A DNA stretch of 64,000 bases from Pseudomonas sp. C2B4. GTDB lineage: Bacteria > Pseudomonadota > Gammaproteobacteria > Pseudomonadales > Pseudomonadaceae. The translations under genes were made by a program, and so were the position numbers. The DNA is taken from positions 93,651-157,650 of the forward strand of contig NZ_JABFMU010000003.1 in the NCBI RefSeq assembly GCF_013359695.1, given 5' to 3'. This document shows positions 55,902 through 64,000 of this stretch, piece by piece (position 1 is the stretch's first letter; each line of letters opens with the position of its first letter). The notes under the pieces were generated by a model. The model had not been told where the DNA came from and ran no database searches. It saw only the letters and a program-made list of their open reading frames with translations.

Positions 55902-56981
55902 ATGCCCGCTATTACCACAGACCTGCCCGCCCTCGCCCAATCCATCAAGGACTGGGGCCGTGAGCTGGGCTTCCAGCAAGTCGGCATCAGCGGCCTCGAC
56001 CTGGGGGAGCACGAGCAACACCTGCAGCGCTGGCTCGACGCCGGCTACCACGGCGAAATGGACTACATGGGCGCCCATGGCAGCAAACGCTCGCACCCGG
56101 ATGAGCTTGTACCCGGTACTTTGCGCGTGGTTTCGCTGCGCATGGATTACCTGTCGGGCGACACCAAAATGGCGCAGTTGCTGGCCCAACCGGAAAAAGC
56201 CTACGTTTCGCGTTATGCCTTGGGCCGCGATTACCACAAATTGATCCGTAAACGCGTGCAACAACTGGCGGAAAAAATTCAGGCCGTAATTGGTCCGTTC
56301 GGTTACCGCGCCTTTGTCGACAGCGCCCCGGTGCTGGAAAAAGCCATCGCGGAGCAGGCCGGCCTTGGATGGATCGGCAAAAACACCCTGGTCTTGAATC
56401 GCAAGGCCGGCAGCTATTTCTTCCTCGCCGAACTGTTCGTCGATCTGCCCCTGCCGGTGGACCCGCCCCACGCCACCGAACACTGCGGTCGTTGCAGCGC
56501 CTGTCTCGACATTTGCCCGACGAATGCCTTCATCGGCCCCTACGTGCTGGACGCCCGACGCTGCATTTCCTACCTGACCATCGAGCTCAAGGGCGCGATT
56601 CCTGAAGAACTGCGGCCGCTGATCGGCAACCGGGTGTTCGGCTGCGATGACTGCCAGATCGTCTGTCCGTGGAACCGCTTCGCCCGCCCGTCCGGCGAAA
56701 GCGATTTCAAGCCACGGCACAACCTGGACAACGCCGATCTGGCCGCGCTGTTCATGTGGGATGAGGCCAGGTTTCTGAGCAGCACTGAAGGCTCGCCCCT
56801 AAGGCGGACAGGTTATGAAAACTGGTTGCGCAATCTGGCGGTCGGGCTGGGCAATGCGCCGTCAACGATTCCGGTTCTGGAGGCTTTAAAAGCGCGGCGC
56901 GATTATCCATCCGAGATGGTGCGTGAACATGTCGAATGGGCGTTGCAGCAACATGCCGACCGTCAGGCCTCGTCGTTATAG
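55902..56981 (+). CDS. queG: Epoxyqueuosine reductase QueG
   Basis: A 359-residue cobalamin-dependent iron-sulfur enzyme, last step of queuosine synthesis in tRNA. It has two ferredoxin-type cluster motifs: CGRCSACLDICPTNAF (Cys195, 198, 201, 205) and CDDCQIVCPWNRFA. The N-terminal cobalamin domain carries RYALGRDYHKLIRKR. The ATG at 55902 fits the family; the divergent nnr start is 63 bases away, so they share a control region. Its 3' end overlaps the next, convergent gene by 19 bases. Confidence 0.96.
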   Translation: MPAITTDLPALAQSIKDWGRELGFQQVGISGLDLGEHEQHLQRWLDAGYHGEMDYMGAHGSKRSHPDELVPGTLRVVSLRMDYLSGDTKMAQLLAQPEKAYVSRYALGRDYHKLIRKRVQQLAEKIQAVIGPFGYRAFVDSAPVLEKAIAEQAGLGWIGKNTLVLNRKAGSYFFLAELFVDLPLPVDPPHATEHCGRCSACLDICPTNAFIGPYVLDARRCISYLTIELKGAIPEELRPLIGNRVFGCDDCQIVCPWNRFARPSGESDFKPRHNLDNADLAALFMWDEARFLSSTEGSPLRRTGYENWLRNLAVGLGNAPSTIPVLEALKARRDYPSEMVREHVEWALQQHADRQASSL

Positions 56982-57574
56982 ACGAACTTGGGCATTTCCC
57001 AATGAAAACGGATCGCCAGCAAGCGCAGCAGAAAACCGCCAAATAGTGTGATCAGTATCGCTTGCTCACCCGGCAGGTTCAGCCAAAGGCACAGCATGTA
57101 GCACCACGCCGCCGCGAACGAGACGCTGGCGTAGAGCTCACGGCGAAAAATCAGCGGAATGTCATTGCAGAAAATATCGCGCAGGATGCCGCCGAAAACG
57201 CCGGTGATCACGCCGCTGACCGACGCAACGAGCATGCCGTGGCCCATTTCCAGGGCGGTCATGCAGCCAATCAGGGTGAATGCCACCAGACCGACGGCGT
57301 CCAGCACCAGAAACAGCGAGCGCAAATGACGCATCCAGCGGGCGGTGAACACCGTGAACATCGCCGCGATGGTCGTGAGGATCAGATACTCCGGGTGTTT
57401 GACCCAGGTCAGCGGGTAGTGACCGAGCAGCACGTCGCGCACGGAACCGCCACCCAACGCCGTGACGCACGCGATCAGCACCACGCCAAACCAATCCATG
57501 CCGCGACGGCCCGCAGACAAGGCGCCGGTCATGGCTTCGGCGGTGATGGCGATCAGGTAAAGCATCAGCAACAT
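56963..57574 (-). CDS. TRIC-type trimeric cation channel family protein (UPF0126/YadS)
   Basis: A 203-residue membrane protein made of two homologous halves. Each has three helices and a glycine-rich kinked motif: GGGSVRDVLLG at 41-51 and GVFGGILRDIF at 125-135. Seven hydrophobic segments are seen. Prokaryotic TRIC proteins conduct K+ or Na+ as trimers. It converges on queG with a 19-base overlap. Confidence 0.88.
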   Translation of the reverse strand: MLLMLYLIAITAEAMTGALSAGRRGMDWFGVVLIACVTALGGGSVRDVLLGHYPLTWVKHPEYLILTTIAAMFTVFTARWMRHLRSLFLVLDAVGLVAFTLIGCMTALEMGHGMLVASVSGVITGVFGGILRDIFCNDIPLIFRRELYASVSFAAAWCYMLCLWLNLPGEQAILITLFGGFLLRLLAIRFHWEMPKFVYNDEA

Positions 57575-57683
57575 GGTGGCGGTCCTTGCAGAAAGGCGCG
57601 CAGTCTACTCACTTCACCCAAGCACCAAAAGAGCGCACCCAAGCACTTCATCTCGCGCGGTTGTGCCGTGACTGGACGGACGC

Positions 57684-57748
57684 TATCGCGGGCAAGCCCG
57701 CTCCCACAGGGTTATCGCTGTCCTTGTGGGAGCGGGCTTGCCCGCGAT
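57684..57748. repeat. REP doublet between the TRIC gene and orn
   Basis: Arms 57684-57710 and 57723-57748 are both of the CGGGCAAGCCCG subtype and close together. Confidence 0.9.
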
Positions 57749-57771
57749 GAGGCCAGCGCTGACACCGCCCT

Positions 57772-58314
57772 TCAGAACTTGATGAAATGCTGGCGGTAGT
57801 GCTGCAACTCGGCGATGGATTCGCGGATGTCGTCCAGGGCCAGGTGGGTGCTGCCCTTCTTGAAGCTGTCACGCACGTCCGGTGCCCAACGCGCCGCCAA
57901 TTCCTTGAGGGTCGAGACATCGAGGTTGCGGTAGTGGAAATAGCTTTCCAGGGATTTCATGTGGGTATAAAGGAAGCGACGGTCCTGGCAGATGCTGTTG
58001 CCGCAGATCGGCGACTTGCCCTTCGGTACCCACTTCTCCAGGAAGGCGATGGTTTCTGCTTCGGCTTCGGCCATGCTGACGCGGCTTTCACGCACGCGCT
58101 GGGTCAGGCCCGAGTTGCCGTGGGTGCGAGTGTTCCACTCATCCATGCCGGCGAGGACTTCGTCGCTGTGGTGGATGGCGATCACCGGGCCTTCGGCCAG
58201 GGTGTTGAGGTCACTGTCGGTCACGATGGTGGCCATTTCGATGATGACGTCGGTATCCGGGTTCAGACCGGTCATTTCCAGGTCGATCCAGATCAGATTC
58301 TGTGGGTTTTGCAT
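57772..58314 (-). CDS. orn: Oligoribonuclease
   Basis: A 180-residue DEDDh exonuclease that degrades di- to pentanucleotides, including pGpG from cyclic-di-[23 protein letters not shown] carries the first Asp and Glu. [13 protein letters not shown] and [14 protein letters not shown] carry the remaining residues. The ATG at 58314 starts [13 protein letters not shown], the family start. It is divergent from rsgA. Confidence 0.97.
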   Translation of the reverse strand: MQNPQNLIWIDLEMTGLNPDTDVIIEMATIVTDSDLNTLAEGPVIAIHHSDEVLAGMDEWNTRTHGNSGLTQRVRESRVSMAEAEAETIAFLEKWVPKGKSPICGNSICQDRRFLYTHMKSLESYFHYRNLDVSTLKELAARWAPDVRDSFKKGSTHLALDDIRESIAELQHYRQHFIKF

Positions 58315-58323
58315 GTGTCGGCT

Positions 58324-58353
58324 CCTAGGCAATGCTGCGCAGTTTAGCCTAGG
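58324..58353. repeat. Inverted repeat between orn and rsgA
   Basis: CCTAGGC at 58324-58330 and GCCTAGG at 58347-58353, seven-base perfect arms with a 16-base centre, just upstream of the orn ATG. Possible operator; nothing else supports it. Confidence 0.4.
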
Positions 58354-58421
58354 CCGGTGGCCGGGCGTGCTAAACTCGCGGCCGTTTTACCTAATCGCTA
58401 CATTCTTTATACGGAACACCC

Positions 58422-59453
58422 ATGGCCAAACGCCAACTCAATCGTCGCCAAAACTGGCGCATCGAAAAGATTCAGGGCGAACGCGCTGCCCGCGCCGCCA
58501 AACGCGAGTCCTCGGCTGTCGAGGCACTTGAGGGCGGCGATCTGGGCCCGGAACAGCACGGTCTGGTGATCGCGCACTTCGGTGTGCAGGTCGAAGTCGA
58601 AGCCCTCGACGGCGAGCATGCTGGCCAGGTGTTCCGTTGCCACTTGCGGGCCAACCTGCCGGCGCTGGTGACCGGCGACCAGGTCGTCTGGCGCGCCGGC
58701 AACCAGGGCATCGGCGTGATCGTGGCGCAATCGCCGCGAAACACCGAACTGTGCCGCCCGGACAGCCGCGGCCAACTCAAGCCTGTTGCGGCCAACGTCG
58801 ACATGATTGTCATCGTGTTCGCGCCATTGCCCGAACCCCATGCCAACCTGATCGATCGCTACCTGGTAGCCGCCGAACACGCGGGTATCAAGCCGTTGCT
58901 GTTGCTAAACAAGTTCGACCTGATCGACGAGCAGAACGCCCCAGCGCTGAATGCCTTGCTCGGGGTTTACCGCACCCTGGGCTATCCGGTGCTCGAAGTG
59001 TCGGCCCATCACGGCAATGGCATGGAGCAACTGCAGAAGCAACTGGACGGGCGCATCAGCGTATTTGTCGGCCAGTCCGGTGTGGGCAAGTCGTCGCTGG
59101 TCAACAGCCTGCTACCGGACGTCGAGACCCGCGTTGGTCCGTTGTCCGAGCTGTCCGGCCAGGGCACGCACACTACAACCACCGCGCGCTTGTTCCACTT
59201 TCCCGGTGGCGGCGAGTTGATCGACTCCCCGGGCATCCGCGAATTCGGTCTTGGCCACGTCAGTCGTGCCGATGTCGAAGCCGGCTTCATCGAGTTCAAC
59301 GATCTGCTGGGCACCTGCCGTTTCCGCGACTGCAAGCACGACCGCGAGCCGGGTTGCGCCCTGCTCAAGGCCCTGGAAGATGGCCGCGTGCAGCAACAAC
59401 GGATGAACAGCTACCGCTCGATCATCGCCAGCCTGCCGGAAAACGGCTACTGA
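58422..59453 (+). CDS. rsgA: Small ribosomal subunit biogenesis GTPase RsgA
   Basis: A 343-residue circularly permuted GTPase. The basic N-terminus ([18 protein letters not shown]) and OB-fold (about 45-115) precede the G domain, in which NKFD (163-166) comes before P-loop GQSGVGKS (217-224). The C-terminal zinc finger is [14 protein letters not shown]. It acts in late 30S assembly. Its own terminator follows. Confidence 0.97.
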   Translation: MAKRQLNRRQNWRIEKIQGERAARAAKRESSAVEALEGGDLGPEQHGLVIAHFGVQVEVEALDGEHAGQVFRCHLRANLPALVTGDQVVWRAGNQGIGVIVAQSPRNTELCRPDSRGQLKPVAANVDMIVIVFAPLPEPHANLIDRYLVAAEHAGIKPLLLLNKFDLIDEQNAPALNALLGVYRTLGYPVLEVSAHHGNGMEQLQKQLDGRISVFVGQSGVGKSSLVNSLLPDVETRVGPLSELSGQGTHTTTTARLFHFPGGGELIDSPGIREFGLGHVSRADVEAGFIEFNDLLGTCRFRDCKHDREPGCALLKALEDGRVQQQRMNSYRSIIASLPENGY

Positions 59454-59470
59454 GCCTTTTACCGCAGAGA

Positions 59471-59508
59471 CAAAAAAGCCGCGAGATGTTCGCGGCTTTT
59501 TTTCGCTT
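59471..59508 (+). terminator. Rho-independent terminator of rsgA
   Basis: AAAAAAGCCGCGA-GATGT-TCGCGGCTTTTTTT, strong on both strands; 18 bases past the rsgA stop. Confidence 0.92.
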
Positions 59509-59534
59509 GGGATTTTGTACTGACTCGGGCATTG

Positions 59535-59603
59535 CCTTCGCGAGCAGGCTCGCTCCCACAAGGACAACGCATTCCCCTGTGGGAGCGAGCCTGCTCGCGA
59601 AGG
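59535..59603. repeat. REP doublet between rsgA and motB
   Basis: Arms 59535-59563 and 59577-59603 are exact reverse complements over the core, a fresh-looking copy. Confidence 0.9.
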
Positions 59604-59634
59604 CGGCTGGATAGCCACCACCCAATCATCTAGA

Positions 59635-60657
59635 TCATTGTTTCGGTGCTTCGGCCGGTTTTGGCGCCGGGTCATCGAACAGATTCAGCCGTTCGCGCAA
59701 TTCATGGGCCGGCAGCGGCTCCTTGTCCGCCGGCAACGCGTTCGGATCAGCGGGCGTGCCCGGTGCCTGACCCGGAGCCGCTGGCGGGGCATCCGGAGCA
59801 GGTTCCGCGCCTTGCGAACCTTCGATGGCACGCTGGGCTTTCTTGGTCAGCACGACGATATCGATACGGCGGTTGACCGGGTTGAACGGATGCTCGCGGT
59901 CAAACAGGGCCGACGAGGCATAACCGACAACCCGCGCAACCTGCTGATCCGGATAGCTGCCCGCGACCAGCGCGCGGCGAGCGGCGTTGGCTCGGTTGGC
60001 CGAAAGCTCCCAGTTACCGAAATCACCCTGGCCGCTATACGGCTTGGCATCGGTGTGTCCACTGATGCTGATCTTGTTCGGCACCGCCTTGATGGTGTCG
60101 GCCATGGCCAGCAGGATGTCTTCAAAATACGGTTTCAGACGAGCACTGCCGGAGTCGAACATCGGCCGGTTCTCGGCATCCACGATCTGGATGCGCAAGC
60201 CGTCAGGCGTAATCTCGAACATGATCTGGTCTTTGAATTTCTGCAGCTGCGGATTTTCTTCGACCTTGTTCTGCAGTTCTTGCAGCAACAGTTCGAGACG
60301 TTCCTTCTCCACCATCTCGGCCATGCCTTCAACCTGCTCGGCGTCGACAGTGACCTTGTCCGGCTGCGGCTGGGATTTCACCTCGGGGTTGAGGGTGTTT
60401 TCCGGCGCCAATTCTGGCGTGCCGCCCAGATCGATGATGTACGGCGTGCCGCTTTCAGTGAAGCCGATCGGGTCCTTGAAGTAACCGGCGATGGCAAGCT
60501 TCTGTTCTGGTGTAGCGGTGGACAACAGCCACAACACCAGGAAGAACGCCATCATCGCCGTGGCGAAGTCGGCGAAGGCGATTTTCCAGGCGCCCCCGTG
60601 ATGCCCGCCGGCGATGCGCTTGACGCGCTTGATGATTATCGGCTGGTTATTTTCCAT
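59635..60657 (-). CDS. motB: Flagellar stator protein MotB
   Basis: A 340-residue protein. Single transmembrane helix at about 27-47 with the proton-carrying Asp30 (KIAFADFATAMMAFFLVLW), so a proton-driven stator. The OmpA-like peptidoglycan-binding domain (about 150-270) has ISGHTDAKPYSGQGDFGNWELSANRA. The C-terminal 65 residues are rich in Pro and Ala. It follows motA by 3 bases. Confidence 0.96.
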   Translation of the reverse strand: MENNQPIIIKRVKRIAGGHHGGAWKIAFADFATAMMAFFLVLWLLSTATPEQKLAIAGYFKDPIGFTESGTPYIIDLGGTPELAPENTLNPEVKSQPQPDKVTVDAEQVEGMAEMVEKERLELLLQELQNKVEENPQLQKFKDQIMFEITPDGLRIQIVDAENRPMFDSGSARLKPYFEDILLAMADTIKAVPNKISISGHTDAKPYSGQGDFGNWELSANRANAARRALVAGSYPDQQVARVVGYASSALFDREHPFNPVNRRIDIVVLTKKAQRAIEGSQGAEPAPDAPPAAPGQAPGTPADPNALPADKEPLPAHELRERLNLFDDPAPKPAEAPKQ

Positions 60658-60660
60658 GAC

Positions 60661-61512
60661 TTAGCGACCGCGAACCGCTTGTTCCAGCTCGGCGAAGCTA
60701 GGACGGTGCGCCGGGTACAGAACCTTGCGACCGAACTCCACGGCGAGCGATGGCGGCATGCCGGAAGCCGAGGCCACCAGGGAAGCCTTGATGGCTTCAT
60801 AGATATTCAGTTCTTCCTTGGCGTCGTGCGCCAGGGAATGCGCCAGCGGACCGAAGAAGCCATAGGCAGCGAGAATACCGAAGAAGGTACCGACCAGTGC
60901 TGCACCCACGTGCAGGCCGATGGACTTCTGATCGCCTTCACCCAGGGAAGCCATGGTCACCACGATACCCAGTACCGCCGCAACGATACCGAAGCCGGGC
61001 ATGGCGTCGGCGATGCCGTTCACCGCGTGGGACGGGCGCTCCAGGTCTTCCTTGAGGCTGTACAGCTCCATATCGAACAGGCCTTCAAGCTCATGGGGGG
61101 CCATGTTGCCGGAGGACATGATGCGCAGGTAATCGCAAATGAACGCGGTCATGCGCTCGTCCTTGAGAACCGAAGGGTACTTGGCGAAGATCGGGCTCGC
61201 GGCAGCATCCTCGATGTCACCTTCGATGGCCATCATGCCTTCGCGGCGGCTCTTGTTGAGGATCTCGTAGATCAGGCCAAGGACTTCAAGATAGAAGCCA
61301 TGATTGAAGCGCGTACCGAACATACTCAGGGACTTCTTGAGCACGTGCATGGTCATGTAGCCGGGGTTGGCCTGGAGAAATGCGCCGAGGGCCGCGCCCC
61401 CGATAATCATGACCTCGAAGGGTTGGATCAGGGCGGCAATTTTGCCGTGGGAGAGCACGTATCCGCCGAGCACGCTCGCGAATACGACGATGATGCCGAT
61501 TATTTTAGCCAT
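60661..61512 (-). CDS. motA: Flagellar stator protein MotA
   Basis: A 283-residue protein with four transmembrane helices: about 3-22, 33-50, 170-192 and 203-222. The cytoplasmic loop between helices 2 and 3 holds the conserved Arg and Glu that contact FliG (KSRREGMMAIEGDIED). The ATG at 61512 (MAKIIGIIVVF) is the family start. A sigma-28-like promoter lies upstream. Confidence 0.96.
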   Translation of the reverse strand: MAKIIGIIVVFASVLGGYVLSHGKIAALIQPFEVMIIGGAALGAFLQANPGYMTMHVLKKSLSMFGTRFNHGFYLEVLGLIYEILNKSRREGMMAIEGDIEDAAASPIFAKYPSVLKDERMTAFICDYLRIMSSGNMAPHELEGLFDMELYSLKEDLERPSHAVNGIADAMPGFGIVAAVLGIVVTMASLGEGDQKSIGLHVGAALVGTFFGILAAYGFFGPLAHSLAHDAKEELNIYEAIKASLVASASGMPPSLAVEFGRKVLYPAHRPSFAELEQAVRGR

Positions 61513-61580
61513 AGGTAGGAGAGCACTTACTGAGTCGGGTTCAAGGTCATATTCGGAAGTTAAAAAATCTCTTCTTCTAT

Positions 61581-61607
61581 TTATCGGCAAAACTGCGCCA
61601 GACTATA
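61581..61607 (-). promoter_or_regulatory. Putative sigma-28 (FliA) promoter of motAB
   Basis: On the minus strand TATAGTCT, 11 bases, GCCGATAA. Against TAAAGTTT-N11-GCCGATAA the -10 is exact and the -35 matches 6 of 8. It lies about 70 bases before the motA ATG. Confidence 0.75.
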
Positions 61608-61678
61608 GCCAGTTCAGGCGAAAAGCCAATTTGACCCACTCCGGGCCCGGGTAATGCTGACGATGATCGCCTCCAGAC

Positions 61679-63217
61679 ATGGCTAACGAAACGAACGTCC
61701 CGACTCCAAAACCAACCACGCTCGAAGGCTGGATCAAGCTTCTCGATGGCGTGCGCCTGCCGGTTCCGCAAGCCAGTCACGACCGTGTTTGCCGGGCGAT
61801 CCGCGACAGTCGCAGCTCGTTGCGCGACATCGCCGAGTTGATGCAGGACAGCCCGGCCCTGGCCTTGAGCGTCATCCGCGAGGCCAACCGGCACACCCAT
61901 GGCAGCATGAGCGAACCCGCGGAGAATCTGGAAGTCGCGATCAACCGCCTCGGCCTCAAACGCACCGAAGAACTGCTTGAGCGCTTGCCCGCCGAGCCCA
62001 TGGCCGAGATTCCTAAAGCCCTGCGCCAGTTGCAGATGATCAGTCAGCACGCCACTCAACAGGCCAATGGTTTTTTTGCCAGCCGCCTGGCGCGCCTGTG
62101 GCAGGACATTCATTGGGGCAGCCTGCTGTTTCTGTCGCCGCTGTGGCCGATGGCCTTGACCCACCCGCAATTGCTCGAAGACTGGGAGTTGCGGGTCATT
62201 CATAAAGGCGAGTCGGCGCGCAAGGTCGAACAGCAATTGTTTGGCGTGCGCCTGCTGGACATTGGCCTGGCCCTGGTGCAAGCCTGGCGCCTGCCGATCT
62301 GGGTGCAGCAAGGCTATCGGCTGCTGCTCACCGAGCAACGGGAACTGGTGAAAGTCCTGCGCATTGCCCGCGACAGCGAGCACCCCTTGCGCCAGCAAAA
62401 TCGTCTTGATGACGATCCGACCCTGCGCCGCTGGCTCAATCAACCGGCCAACACGGTGCTGCTGGCCAACGGTCTGGCGCTCTCGGCACAGCAAGCCTGG
62501 GTCAGTCCGCACAGTCAGCGCTGGCAGTACCTGACCAGTCTTTATCTGCAAATGCCGATGGACGACGTACAGCAGCAACTGCATCAGCAGGCGGCCAACA
62601 GTGCGCGCCAACACGCCATGCCCGACCTGTGGCACCCCGCCGTCGCGCTGATCTGGCCATGGGGCACGAACCGTATCCACGCCGGTCTGTTGCCGGCCCC
62701 GGCTCCGACCGCCGAAGACCTGGCAAAGTGGCGCAGACAATGTACCGAGCTGCTGCACGAGCCGAGCCCCTTCACCAACGCCATGCATTTGACCACCTCG
62801 GCCCGTGACGCACTGGTCGCGTGCGGCATGCGCCGCGTGATGATCCTGATGGCCGATCGCACTCACGCCAATCTGCGGGTGCACCAGACCGCCGGGCTAC
62901 CGAAGGAAGCGGCAGGGCTGAATTTTGCGGTCAGCCAGAGCACCGTCCTGCAACGCTTGCTCGCGCAACAGGCTCAGGTGCGCCTGACACCGGACAACAA
63001 CGCACAATTTTCCGCCCTGCTGCCCAACAGCCTGCGTTCGCAGTTCAGCGGCGAACACCTGTTGCTGCGCTCATTGGTCAATAATGGCCGGGTGATCATG
63101 ATCGTCGTGGCGGACCAGGGCGGCGGTCCGCTTTCGGAGATCACCGTGCAAGCCTTCGGCAAAACCGCGCAGTGCATCGAGAAAGCCCTGCATAGCTTTA
63201 GTCAGCGCGGCAAATGA
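61679..63217 (+). CDS. HDOD-domain protein
   Basis: A 512-residue protein. An HDOD-like domain covers about 20-230 (SLRDIAELMQDSPALALSVIREANRH, VAINRLGLKRTEELLERL, LFGVRLLDIGLALVQAWRLP). The HD metal residues are not evident, as usual in HDOD. The C-terminal half (about 340-510) has a GAF-like pattern. In PAO1 the similar PA4955 sits between motA and rhdA. HDOD proteins act in signalling, often with c-di-GMP or chemotaxis; the precise role is unknown. Confidence 0.8.
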   Translation: MANETNVPTPKPTTLEGWIKLLDGVRLPVPQASHDRVCRAIRDSRSSLRDIAELMQDSPALALSVIREANRHTHGSMSEPAENLEVAINRLGLKRTEELLERLPAEPMAEIPKALRQLQMISQHATQQANGFFASRLARLWQDIHWGSLLFLSPLWPMALTHPQLLEDWELRVIHKGESARKVEQQLFGVRLLDIGLALVQAWRLPIWVQQGYRLLLTEQRELVKVLRIARDSEHPLRQQNRLDDDPTLRRWLNQPANTVLLANGLALSAQQAWVSPHSQRWQYLTSLYLQMPMDDVQQQLHQQAANSARQHAMPDLWHPAVALIWPWGTNRIHAGLLPAPAPTAEDLAKWRRQCTELLHEPSPFTNAMHLTTSARDALVACGMRRVMILMADRTHANLRVHQTAGLPKEAAGLNFAVSQSTVLQRLLAQQAQVRLTPDNNAQFSALLPNSLRSQFSGEHLLLRSLVNNGRVIMIVVADQGGGPLSEITVQAFGKTAQCIEKALHSFSQRGK

Positions 63218-63259
63218 CGCTGCGTTACAATCCTCCCTTTTGTGCTCTGGAGACCTCAC

Positions 63260-64000
63260 ATGTCTGACTTCTCTGGCTTGCCGCTGGTGATCGAACCGAG
63301 CGACTTGCTCCCTCGCCTCGACGCTCGCGAACTGATTCTGGTGGACCTGACCAGCAGCGCTCGCTACACCGAAGGGCATATTCCCGGTGCGCGGTTCGTC
63401 GATCCTAAACGCACGCAACTCGGCCAGGCACCTGCGCCGGGGCTGATGCCGTCGCAAGCGGCACTCGAGGCCTTGTTCGGTGAACTGGGGCACAATCCCG
63501 ATGCGGTCTACGTGGTTTATGACGACGAAGGCGGCGGTTGGGCCGGACGCTTTATCTGGCTTCTGGATGTCATCGGCCACCGCAAGTACCACTATATTGA
63601 CGGTGGCTTGACCGCCTGGCTGGCAGCAGGCTTGCCCATGTCGATCCAGATCCCGCCGCACGTGGGCGGTCCGGTTGCGCTGACCCTGCACGACGAACCC
63701 ACCGCCACCCGCGAATACCTGCAAAGCCGTCTGGGGGCTGCTGACCTGGCGATCTGGGATGCACGCGGTCCGCTGGAGTTCTCTGGCGAGAAAGTGCTGG
63801 CCGCCAAGGGCGGACACATTCCCGGCGCGGTCAATTTCGAATGGACCGCAGGCATGGATCAGGCGCGCCAGCTGCGTATTCGCACGGATATGCCGCAGAT
63901 CCTCGAGAAACTGGGCATCACGCCTGACAAAGAAATCATTACCCACTGCCAGACCCATCACCGGTCCGGCTTCACGTATCTGGTGGCCAAGTCCCTCGGT
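63260..64000 (+). CDS. rhdA: Thiosulfate sulfurtransferase (rhodanese), 3' end outside the window
   Basis: 247 residues are visible of a protein of about 270; the frame is open at the right edge. Two rhodanese domains: inactive N-terminal (about 8-125) and catalytic (about 150-247), with active-site Cys230 in CQTHHRS, the same number and loop as Azotobacter RhdA. It transfers sulfur from thiosulfate to cyanide or thiols. CTGGAG precedes the ATG. Confidence 0.94.
   Translation, partial: MSDFSGLPLVIEPSDLLPRLDARELILVDLTSSARYTEGHIPGARFVDPKRTQLGQAPAPGLMPSQAALEALFGELGHNPDAVYVVYDDEGGGWAGRFIWLLDVIGHRKYHYIDGGLTAWLAAGLPMSIQIPPHVGGPVALTLHDEPTATREYLQSRLGAADLAIWDARGPLEFSGEKVLAAKGGHIPGAVNFEWTAGMDQARQLRIRTDMPQILEKLGITPDKEIITHCQTHHRSGFTYLVAKSLG

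Noticed and set aside
55839..56720. N-terminal extension of Nnr
   Set aside because: The open frame continues antisense to queG; the family begins at the ATG at 55838.
59638..61518. Open frame opposite motB-motA
   Set aside because: Spans two real genes on the other strand; antisense artefact of codon bias.

Overview
The window is chromosomal DNA of a Pseudomonas of the fluorescens/putida type. The evidence is high GC content, gene order that follows the P. aeruginosa PAO1 block ureEFG ... azu ... dnaB-rplI-rpsR-rpsF ... rnr-tRNA-Leu ... purA-hisZ-hflCKX-hfq-miaA-mutL ... orn-rsgA-motBA-rhdA (as I remember it), an azurin gene, and at least fourteen copies of the short inverted 'gtgggagcgagcctgctcgcgaa' REP doublet typical of P. 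fluorescens-group genomes. I see no prophage, insertion sequence, CRISPR array or rRNA.

Left part (1-27,500), metabolic and nitrogen-related: the end of an unknown repeat protein, a DesT-like TetR regulator, urease accessory genes ureE-ureF-ureG-ureJ, an AGE-family sugar epimerase, an SDR, an ~840-bp gene-free region with a same-strand cluster of DnaA-box-like nonamers, a branched-chain amino acid type ABC transporter (livKHMGF), L-pipecolate/lysine catabolism (amaA, amaB and a divergent LysR regulator), NAD salvage (pncB, nadE), azurin, a LOG-family phosphoribohydrolase, and a three-gene transglutaminase/amidoligase/ATP-grasp/alpha-E cluster. Three of these operons (ureE, livK and the amidoligase cluster) each carry a match to a sigma-54 -24/-12 promoter plus paired NtrC-like sites. 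This suggests a common nitrogen-starvation control, and for the amidoligase cluster it offers a hint about the role of a poorly characterised predicted peptide-ligation system.

Middle part (27,500-45,500), mainly informational: ygiQ, dnaB, rplI, a membrane protein gene, rpsR, rpsF, rlmB and rnr; then two complete promoter-tRNA-Leu(CAG)-terminator units in 253-bp tandem; then an iron ABC transporter pair (fbpA-fbpB, with a Fur-box-like site but no ATPase gene) and a chemoreceptor, which lie between the tRNAs and purA-hisZ.

Right part (45,500-64,000), conserved housekeeping: a long leftward run of closely packed genes nnr-tsaE-amiB-mutL-miaA-hfq-hflX-hflK-hflC, several overlapping by 1-13 bases; queG and a TRIC-type channel converging; orn and rsgA diverging; motA-motB behind a sigma-28-like promoter; an HDOD protein; and the start of the rhodanese gene rhdA, which runs off the right edge.
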